A DNA stretch of 64,000 nucleotides. Source: Antedon bifida. Taxonomy: Eukaryota > Echinodermata > Crinoidea > Comatulida > Antedonidae. The DNA is taken from contig OY727100.1 of NCBI GenBank assembly GCA_963402885.1, forward strand, positions 13,423,395 through 13,487,394. The letters are read 5' to 3'. The notes below the pieces were generated by a model. It had not been told where the DNA came from, did no database searches, and saw nothing but the letters and a program-made list of their open reading frames with translations. Positions 45,501 to 57,500 of this stretch are shown here, piece after piece (position 1 is the first letter of the stretch; every line of letters starts with the position of its first letter). A program made the translations under genes and the position numbers.

Positions 45501-48500
45501 ATTACGCATGCGCATAAACCAACCATTTCGAATAATTCGTCGTTATAGTGATCACGCTTATATGAAAACTCAATTAACACACTGTCTGATTCGTAAACAT
45601 AATCATATTGGCCATTTAGCACACAGAATAAATTGAATGTGTGAATATTGACACAATTTGTTCCTTCTGAATTTGCATATACAATATATTCCTAGTGTTA
45701 TCAGACACTCCGGTTCCAAGTACCATAATTGCTTTTATAGAAACCTATATCATCTGAACCCACTTAATTCTCAATACATCACTATGATAAATGTTCAGTA
45801 TCAAATTTCATGATACAGTAATACATACTGTATATAAAGTATATTATAAAATGTTTAGGTTTTATGTAATTATACAGTTTCACATCAAGTATTTTTCCTG
45901 TGATATATTATTCGCTGTATTACGGACTTACGGAAGATGCAGCTTCAAGAATCAGCTACGGGATAAATATTAATTATTACTCACCCTCATTAGGTCTACA
46001 CTTGAAACCAGCTGCTCTTCCCGGTGGAATAGAAGCAAGAAATTTTCATCAGTTCTAAGAATATTAGCTAGCTGAAAGACACAAATTAGAATACCATATT
46101 AATTAATTAAAATGATAACATTTTTATAATTATAACACTAAGGATGTCGACGCCGAAAGGTCATTGTTTGTCTACAAAACATTGGCCTAAGACGACCTAG
46201 GCAAAGTTCTGCATTATTGCAGGTGACGATTGTACACTACAGTATAGTCCGTGTCACCATCATCTCCAACAGCATTGATACTCATATTACCAAGAATTAT
46301 CACCACCAATATCATCACGACCACCATCACCACACCCTCCACAATTGCGACCAGTGCAGCTCTAAAGTATGTACTGTAGGCCTATAATTATCATCGGTTA
46401 TATTTCGCAAGGATGTGTTATTTCTCCAATTTTGTTCTCTTTTTATTCAAGTAGTTTTAATATTTTAAGTAAAGATTGCAATATTGTAAAATACGCTGAC
46501 GATACTGTAATTAGTGGTTTTCTTTGCGATAGTAAGCATAATGTAAATGAATTTGTTAATGAAGTTGGAAGATTTGTAAATTGGTGTGATGATATGAACT
46601 TAATACTTAATATTACTAAAACCAAAGAGATGATAATAGATTTTCGTAAAACCGCAGTTGAACATAATGTAATAACTATTAAAGAAACCAAGGTTGAAAG
46701 AGTAACCCAATACAAATACTTAGGTACTATAATTGACAACAAATTAAACTGGGAGTCAAACTCTCTCATGATTTCCAAGAAGGCATCTCAAAGGCTCTAC
46801 TTTCTCAGAAAACTCAAGCAAATTAGAGTTGATAACACTATTTTAATTCTATTTTATCAAAGTATTATTCAAAGTATTTTTATCTTTTAGCATTGGATGT
46901 TTTTATGGTAACTTTACTGAAAATGATAAGAAAAATATTGAGAGACCACGTAAAATTGCACAACGTATTATTAAAGCTGATCTAACGCCTTGTTCATTTA
47001 TCTATGAAAAGAGTATTTTAAAAAAAGTAAACAATATTATGGAAGACCCCACTCATCCGTTACATTACTGTTATAACTTAAATAGATCAGGTATTAGGCT
47101 ACGACCTCCAAGAGCAAATCTTTGCAGAACTAGAAAATCCTTCGTTGTAAATAGTATTCATATTTTTAATTCTAATGTAAGACGATAATGCAATTTTTAA
47201 ATAGTTTTACATTTTTAACAGTATTTTTAACTTTTTATCTTGTATTTTTAATCTGTTATAATACTGCACGTTTTAAATTGTTGCAATATTGTTGTTTTAA
47301 TCTACCAAGCAAAGTGAATTTCCATTTTTATGGACAAATAAAATTTCTTGAATCTTGAATCTTGAATCTTACCTTTTTTCCACAAATGATGTGCAATTTA
47401 TTACTCGTTAACACATGCCTATATCATGTTAGAATGCTAATAGCTGACAATAAAAAACACTCGACCCATAGATTAAAAATGGAACAGTACAGTACTAGAT
47501 AGATTTACAGGGAACGCGTCATCGATGAAGCATATGAGAACATGAATAATTGACATAACCACATTTCCTGTGATTAACTGAATAATGTTCACTTATTTAT
47601 CAATGTCATATCAATTAAAATAAGCACGCTTATCTTATATAATTTTAGTTTTACGCACAAGTGAAGCATTATGGCTTCTGGATAATGTGTTTGCCTTCCA
47701 ATCCCAAGGTTTAGGGTTCCATCCTGACCTAGTGCGAAGGTTCAACACACGACAATTTCTAATCAAGACACAACATTGGGACTTGCTTTATATAACCGGT
47801 GCATGTCTACAAGCTTTGTATTGCTTTCCTGGTTTCGTTACATGTATCATTACTTTAGTATATGAGTGACATTACTCGATGCTTTTGTGATGTTTATACA
47901 AAATTCTGAATTACAGAAACAGATGTTTTGTGTTTTTTTAAGGCATCACATGTTTGTGTGGATTAATACATTGCATGCTGAATGTTATTCATGTTGTACA
48001 TGTTGTAGACATGTGAAATTAGTTATCGATCGTTTCTCGTTTCTTATTATCTTCATGTTTCATGGAAATAAAATTCACAATAATTTCCATTTTAAATTAA
48101 AATTGTGTTAGGTACATCAATCAATCGTTCCATTTTGAAATCGCCACTTCTAACGGTCATTGCACATGGCACTATTAAAAAGAAAATCAGGAAAAAGTTT
48201 TTAGTAGTGACTTGAAACTTTCGAGTGATAACGAGTTTCTAATGTGCAAAGGCAGATTATTCCAGAGCCTAGAACAAGACTCGAACAATATAGTGAATGT
48301 CTGTTTTCCTCTTGGAATTTGCAAGAGCATTTGATTGCTCTGTAGATCCCATTTCTCTTTTTCTCACTTCGATACATAATTCTGAGAGGAGGGCCTTGGG
48401 AGCGTTACAACAGGCATCGGGAACTAAGAACATGGTTTTCCAATAAACTCGCGACTCCACGTGTAACCAATGCAATTCGTTAAAGATGTATTGTCCCTTT

Positions 48501-51500
48501 GACTAATTCCAAAAAAATTAAAAAAAAGATTTCAAAAAAAGTGGGTAATTTTGAAGTATCATAATAGTTATTAACTTTCACAAAAAATTAGTCGGAAAAA
48601 AAATCATTTAACTGAAATACAGACGTTTTTTCGATCAAAACATATCTCGTAATGCAACGCGCTTGTTTGGCTACTCTGTATGCATAATCATAAAACTTCC
48701 TTGCGATCTGTGTGAGAATTCTAATTAGCATCATGCATAATGCATACTCGTGGTTTGAAATCTTTGTTTACTTTCGCTCGCGACGATTTTCCAGACGAAA
48801 TGTAATCAAATTAATTTACCTGTTAATTACGTAAACTTGTTGTTTTTGGCTCATTTTCGACCTAAAGTGAATAACTTTAATATTACTTTGATATGGCCAA
48901 TTTAAATTTAGAATATTTTGACCTTCATCTTTAAACAATTGTGTTACATGATCATTTTGCCACATTTCACCAAGCGAGCTGTCCAATGTTGCACCATCTC
49001 TGTTAGTTGCCGCAACTTCTTCTTTCAAAGATCATACCAAAGTGAGTTTCTCATATCCATGAAAATACCACTAAAGAATGGATTTATGAAGTAGATACGT
49101 ATATCTACTTCATAAATTACAAAATAAAATATAAAAAGCATGGAATTATATATTTGGATCAACACAAGAAATCGATTATTTTCATGAAATGAGATCCAAA
49201 ATAATTTCCATTTTAAATTTAAATTTAGTAGGCCTATTATCTTTCGATTTATTTAAACTAAAAACTAAAATGGTCTAGCTACGTACAGTATAAAGATAGG
49301 GAGTATATCTTGCAAAAACCAATTATTTTAGAAATTAGATTTCTCTGCTTCAAAATGTTACAGAATGTCTGTCAAACGATGTCGGAAGTAGAAATCCGCT
49401 CGTTTCCCTTCAGGTTTTATTCTTAATAGACTCTTTCTCCTCAACCCTCAGCCTAGCATTTAAAGATCACCATCACGAAGCTATTCAACTAGATCTTCAA
49501 TCTGTAAACAATCTTTCTAATTTCTTTCAAGAGTCACCTTCAATACCTTTTTAAAACACGCCTTTTTGTAATTTATGTTGTTTTCCAATTCAATCTCATT
49601 GTTTTCATTTTTTGCGCTTTGGGACAATCTGCTGATTGGTAAAATGCTATAAATTTGACAACATTAGCAATAACATTAACAACGATTAATACTGTACTGT
49701 AGTTAATAAAGGAAATGGTCCCAATCAGAGTACGTGTCGACAAATTGTCTTCTTGTATGATCCAGAAGCATTAATATGGCCGCTTTAATTGATTGTACAC
49801 TGTCACGTGATCATAAGTAGCAATTATTACGCTTCTCGAAACGCAAATTATCACTAACAAGATTACGTGCGCTTCAAATGTAAAGCTCTGTCTACACTAT
49901 CAAACTTTATGTGACAAAAAAATGTGATGTGCCCATATATGGACACGACGACGTCATATCACTACCATATTTAGGCATATCTCCACCATATTTAAGCACA
50001 TCACACATTTGATTGTGTAGACAGAGCTTAACAAAAACTCTTAGGTCTGATTGCAATTTCGTGACCAATATTATCTTTAATTTGGATTAGAACGAATGCT
50101 TAAATTAAAAACACAAGATCAATGTTTTGTTAAAATGCATATAAATCAGTCAGCATTTCGATTAAGTTCAGTCGATAATTGTAAGTAGTAAATCTGTTTT
50201 GAATGCAATGTCGTATGCAGTGTCCTGTCCACTAGTAACATTAGTGAATAATAAGGCCGGATTAATGTTTATTTACTGTACAATTTACGTTTAATACTCA
50301 GTAGTCTGTCTCAACTTAAATTAGATTTAACGTTTGCTGTAAACATGTCAGTTAGAAAATAATAATATTTTGACTATTGTCACTGTTAATTAGCCACTAA
50401 TTTAAGCGAAGAAGCCTAATAATAAAACACAACAAAAAGTTGGCCTATTTTCCATGGCGATCTGAGAAACCCAAAAACAATACATCTCACTGATGCTATG
50501 TTAATCAAACGTTAATGCATCTTGGCAACCACACGGATCTTGTTTTGTGTCCTTGCCTTTATTGTTACATATATTGTTACAAACACGTAGACTTACCCTA
50601 ATTATGTATTATTGAATACGTGAAATGTGGTAATATAATCAAGTATATCAAATTGTGTTATATGGTATACAAAGCAATATATTTTAGTAATGACCATCAT
50701 TTATTAGGTGATCATTTAGAATAAAATGATCACCTATTGTTATTGTATAAAATCTTTATTATTTTTTTTTTTTTCTTTTTATTGTTTCTGTACACTATTT
50801 TGTGTAACAATTATCTCAAAAAGTTTAATGTCAATGATTACAAAAATTTCAGAATATCTTTCAAATAATATAACTTAATCCTAATAAGCTTTCCAGCGTG
50901 ATCACTCATCCGTGACGACATTTATACGCCATTTTGCGAAATCACATTATCAATCATATCTCCATAATTCATTATCACATATTAATGAAATTCACTACAC
51001 GTAAACTTCAGATCAAGGGTAAAAATATTAGCAAATAAAAACGCTCGCGCACGTAGGTTCATGCGCGTGATATCGCGCGTTAAAAATTTAAAACGCTCAA
51101 AATTAAGTTTTGATCAATTTAGAGCATGAATTAGGCCATTTGCGTGTTTCAAAAAATTACTGCGCAAAAATGCGTTTTTGCGCGCGATACTTAAAAAGTG
51201 TAAAAAACATGATTTTTTTTTACAAATCTCATTCTACTCACCATCCTTAGTACATTCACCAATTTTGAGTCAGTTCCGACTTAAAATAACGCTATACGAG
51301 CACGTTAAAAATGACAAAATGCGCACATTAATTTTACAAAAGTTCTGAAAATTGTGAAAAATAGGTCTTTTTTAAAATGAAAATAATTCTTCAGAATGCA
51401 AGATGACCCCCGATTTTTTTAACTTATTCTGGAAGCCATTGAGTTGTAGATATGAATTCATGTACACATTTTACGTACAAAATGTTTTGACGTCATCAAA

Positions 51501-54500
51501 TGGCCACTTGAATTTAAAAATTAGGATTTGTTATCTTTTTGTGTAGATTATCACATTCAACAGAGCGCATCTTGGTTATGTGTGCTCGAATTTCGCACAA
51601 CTTTCAGTATGTGCTTGCTTAATTAATTATCTTTATCATGAGTTGACACTATCTTCATTTTAATGACGTCATCACGCGTAAAAACTTGAATAACGTAGGC
51701 CGTGTAATTTCACCTTCGCAGTAAATTTGAATATCTTACAGCTCTTCAGAATTGAAGGTTACCTTGATGATTATAATTTATTATGAAAGCTGATGAAATG
51801 TAGATATTAATTCATATAAAAATTAAGCCTATCGGATGTTGTGACGTTAACATATGGCCAGTTGAAGTGAAAAAGTAGTTTTTTCATATTTTTCGTCAAA
51901 GTTATACACAATTCAAAGAGCACGCACAGCGCTTCTACGTGCCAATTTTTTTTCCAAATCTTATATTTTTTTGCTCAATTAATTATCTTTCGAAATTGTC
52001 ATCTTAAAGTTTAGTTTGATAACGTCATCATCCCAAAAAATTAGAACATGTGTGTCCCGTAATTTCACCTATGCTACACTGTATATAGATATACAGTATA
52101 TACTGTACATATTGTATATGGCATATAGGCACAACTCAGCACTATAAGCATATAATAGGATGGCATACATCAACATTTTCCGATCGTATGTTAACGTACG
52201 TGCATGTTTTAAAAAAATTAATTTCAGTAAAATGATAAAAATGATCACCTATAATTCGTCAAAGTGACGAATTAAATTCTAGTTATTATTTAATTCCTTT
52301 AAACAATTCGGATTTATAATCAGAATGAACATTTTTTTTTTTTGAATTAACTTGAATGAAACCATGTGTCATTAGTTACGAAGGAGATGTGAGAGTTGAA
52401 GTAAGTGTGTTAAATACGTTATGAGAAAGATAATTTATATATAGATACTAATGAGCCATTGCATAGATCGCCTTTTCTACGGTGTTTCATTTTTCACTGT
52501 ACATTTGTTTTTTCTCTCGTGTGGTTAGGTGTCACTGTAAAAGTGTCATTCCCAGAAAAGATAATAGTATTTCATTGTCAATTTACAAAAACAGCACTAT
52601 GTCATATTTCGAAGGATCAACAAATGTAAGTATGACCATGTTGTTTCTGTAACATGTAATAAACAACACCTAGTATATCTTAGCAACTGTTGTAGCCTAT
52701 GTTTCGTTTAGTCAACACTGAAACTACACAACATCTTAAAATTATATAACGTCAATTAATGTCATATTTGGAAGGATCAACCAATGTAAGTCTGACCATG
52801 TTGTACTGTAACATGTAATAAACAATGTTCGTAATCCGAAAATCTAAATGCTTGGCAGTTCTTTGACAATTGTGTTTGCTGCTAAGTTGTGGAATCAATA
52901 CAGATTAATGTGCTACGTGCTAATTTCGTACCAACATTCTGTGAAAGTTTCTATGTGTATTACTCCTACGCATCAGTTAAGCTCTGTTTACACTATCAAA
53001 CTTTACGTAAAAAAATATGTGATGTACCTATATATGGACCTGATGATGTCATTCACTACCATATTTGGTTATATCACTATCATATTTGGGCACATCACAC
53101 TTTTTTTTTGTCAAAGTAGTTTGATAGTGTAGACAGAGCTTTGTGCAATTTAATGTCAAGTTTCCATTTGTACAGCGCCATCCCAACGAATCATTGCTCA
53201 TGCTATTCTCTTTATTAGTATTGACACGAAGCAAGGTGATCAAACTTATCATGACGTCTTTGGAGATTTTGTCTGTTAATGGTTTGAAACCTGTCCATAT
53301 TTCCCTATAGCTATTCGTTTGTTGACATTCGTGCAATAAATAGTCGGCCATCCTGTAGGTACACATTTATCCTTAATCCAGCTAGAAAGTACTTAGAAGT
53401 ACACTCATGGTGAAAAGACTCTTTAAGATAAGGATTTAGGTACTTAAGTTTGTACATGATTCTTTATTAACAAGGCCAAATACATGGCTGCAGTCGCGTG
53501 CGCAAATTTGAGTTGACCGACCGACCGATCAACCAACCGACCGGCCGCCCAACCGACCGACATGCCGCCCAACCGACCGACATGCCGCCCAACCGACCGA
53601 CATAGTGAGCTGTATAGTCGCGTTCGCACGCGACTAAAAGCCAACTTGTTTATGTATCTAATTTAAGATTTGTTCCCACTTGGACGCAACGCAAGGACGT
53701 AGACGATGGATTACTCAAACTGTCGCTTGTGATTGGTCGACTCATTTACCTTGCGTATACGTAGTATGAGTAAAAAGCACGTTCAGCTCTTCAAATGGCG
53801 TCTAGCAAAATATCAATAACAAAATTTATGAATAATTAAACAATGTAAAAGATAGCTTTTCCTTTGTAAATTATGCCAAGCTATTAAATATGTATTAAAC
53901 TACAGTTCGTGGTGTTTACTAAGACGCTTACAACATATTGTTGACGTCAAGAAATTGCAACTGCCTAACAAGGTAAACAAGTTGATTCTTACTAAAGCGT
54001 ACATGCTACGAAAGAATTAACTAATCACAAGCGTGGAAGCATTCAAATTGCGGTCTGTGATTGGTCAAATTACATGCAATGCGCGTAAAGCAAACTTCTT
54101 TATTTCAGACATAAGAATCCAGTATCAATGTAATATACTGTAGAATGAAACAAACATTTGATATGCTAATATTTAAATTGATGTTCACACCCAATAAAAC
54201 TTAGAGCCTACTACATTCCGTTTCAAAAAAACAAATTTAATAATGTGTATTCAACACGTGCCATTTTCGTTAAAATATCTACAATCCAACATCGAAAGGT
54301 TGTTCATAATAAAAAAAAAATACCATAGTTTACATAACCACCTCCTCTCAGTTAAAACCCTGCCCTAATAAAAGTCAAACACTTGTGTACAGCTCTAGTG
54401 CGTGTAGGACTTACAACCAGTATGCAAACCATGCGAACAAGTCACCAAGCAACCAAACATCTAACACGAGTTTAATTGCTTTAATTCGATATTTACATTA

Positions 54501-57500
54501 TGCCTACTCTAACCATACAATTCCACTCTTTCCTGCTCAAAACAGTAATTGAAATACCTCGGCCATTTTAATGTTAATAAATTATCGCACTGTCCAATTT
54601 GAAATTCGAAGTAACGTTAACATGTTTCAAAATCAATAACTGCATTCTCACGACGCAGAGCTGGCTGCTGTACTGTACGTTTGCTAATGTAAAATGTACA
54701 ACTCGAACCTGATATTTTAAGTAATTGAAAGTACACGATGTACCAAATGACACATATTATATTATTACTAGTCATTCAGAATCAAAGAAGCCATTAGATA
54801 AATATCAGAGCTATAACAAAAACTAGTCTCTTAAAACGAGGTTTTATGTCTGTTAATTGCAAGTAACTAGCTGTGTGCAAACCGCCGATGCATTATCATA
54901 ATGTATAAACAGACAAGTTTCTGGAAGATATTGAATTGTTTTTATAGCACATTTTGTACTGTAATCTATAATACTGTATCATATTATGCAAATAAGTGGA
55001 ATCTGTCCATGGTAGGGGTTTTCTATCCACTGGCTCTTTCCACAATTTTAAATGTCCGATATTTTATATCCGGATTTTTTCTCTATACAATACCAGACTG
55101 GGCTTATTTAAAAGGACTGGAAAGGTCACCAAGCCTACCTGCTTATTATTAGAGCTATTTTGTTAATAATTTGTTACTAAGTAAAGCTAATATAAAGAAT
55201 AATTTATGAAATCATATTTTGATAGTTCTCACACATGACAACCTTGATAGTAAAATATAATTCACTACGGAGAATTTACTTATCTCTTAAACCTCAATTT
55301 CACATCTTAATGGCACTACTCTTAAAATGTTGAGTAAAATAGATATTAAATAATATAGATTTGTGAAGATATAGAAATTCAAGTTGTAAATGTCGAGTAG
55401 TTTGAGTTTCAGTGACTTTTTAATGAAGATTAAAGCTTCTAAGTTTATTGCTCTCTGTCAGACAATTCCGAATGCTTTTTTTTACAAAATGGCAATGTAT
55501 TAAAATATAGAAACAAGCAAGTATCTCAGCATGGATGTGGTCTCAAATCATGTATACGACAAATTAGTAAAGTACTGATTTATTCGTAGGTGTGGTCTGT
55601 TCATCAGTGAACATTTTTTTTAGAAATCATGTATAGGCCTACAGCATGCCAATCTATTACTGCACTGATCTCATCGTGGGTGTGGTCTGTTCATCAGTAA
55701 ACATTATCTTTAAGAAATTATGTATATATGCCAATCATTTATAATACTAATCTCATCGTGGGTGTAGTATGTTTATCAGTAAACATTCTTATTTGGAATT
55801 CATGTACAGGTGTACCAATCTATTAGAGCTGATATCATCGTGGGTGTGGTCTCTTCAGCAGTAAACATTCTCTTTTGGAAATTATGTTCAGGTGTACCAA
55901 TCTATTAGAGCCGATCTCATCGTGGATGTGGTCTCTTAACCAGTAAACATTTTTTTTTTTTAATTCTGTATATGCCAATCGTTTATAATACTAATCTCCT
56001 AGTGGGTGTGGTCTCTTCATCAGTAAACCATGTCAATGTTAGGTTGTCCTATTCTAAGTACAATGCATTAACTATTATGTTGAATTCGGCTATAGATGGA
56101 ATTGAGTCATAATGCTTGACGTATTTTTGCATTTTGCATTTATAATATATCCTACTTGATTAATTGATTAACATTTACAATGGTAAGATGATGTAAATTA
56201 GCTTACTAATTGCTTTAATGGACTCATGCGTTTTACATAGTACATTTCTGGCAGAGTATGTTGCTAATGAGGAGAGACAGCAACATGATAATATACGATA
56301 TAAGAGTTAATGTAGATATTTCTCTCTTGTTTGCTATTATGTTCATTATGTATTGTATATTAAGAGCACTTAATGTTACTTTAACACTGGTGAATGTTTA
56401 AACTAATGTCTTCACTATACATGTAATATTACATTAAAAAGCATCGTCTAATAATAATGTAATCCAAATGTCCATTACTGGATAATTGGTTAAATGGCCA
56501 CTTAACTACGAGTGCTAGAAAAACAGCACTTCAACATCTGACTGTAAAAGCTGTGTTTGTTTGCTATATTAAATAAATTGCCGTCACCTATTAATATATT
56601 TACCTATATTCATACTATATGCTGCTATTTGTGGACCGTGTGTTGCAAATTGATGTGAAAGTCGAAGGAATTTGGTATTGTTAGTGAAGGGCGGGTCATA
56701 TCATAACAGAGCGTGTTCGTATGGCAAAAATCAATAACATGGATATGAAATAATATTTTAGTTGCTAGGTTTGTAAAGCGCCATTGATTGTTTTGATGAT
56801 GGCGAGAGTTTGTAATTAAATATTGTATTTACTGAATTAATTTCCATTTGTGATGGATATCACCTGCGTTTTATCAATAAAAGGTAAACTCAAACCCTGG
56901 AACCGTGTCTAATGATTGCAATTTGTGAATACATACTGATGTTTTGAAATATTCATTGAAACGTTTGAAACATTTCCTTCTGCTCTCATGCCTGTCATGG
57001 AGTAATTCTAGTTATGGGTATAATGGAAATGTTTAATACGACTAACGTCTTGTTTAAACATTTAGGTATCAAACCTAGACATACAGGCATTACAATACTA
57101 TGTATTCATATGTCATTTCAGGCATTCAGCCACTAGATATTCAAGCAACATCTCTTTATATTTAGGCATCTCTTATTATAGACATTTTGGCATCATCTGT
57201 ATAACATTCATGGATCACCCTAACTATACATTCAGAATTGAACCCTACACATTCGCGTGTTTCCCCTACACATTCGCGTGTTTCCCCTAGACATTCGCGT
57301 GTTTCCCTTAGACATTCGCGTGTTTCCCTTAGACATTCAGGCATCACCCCAACTATACATTCAGAATTTAGCCCTACACATTCGTGTGTCTCTCCTAGAC
57401 ATTTAGGCATCATATCTAGACATTCATGCATCGCCCCAATTATACATTCCGAATTTATCCCTACGCATTCGAGTGTTTCCCCTAGACATTCAGGCATCAC

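Noticed and set aside
52848..53366. Frames of 76-105 residues around 53 kb
   Set aside because: They span a fold-back MITE and continue into non-coding DNA.
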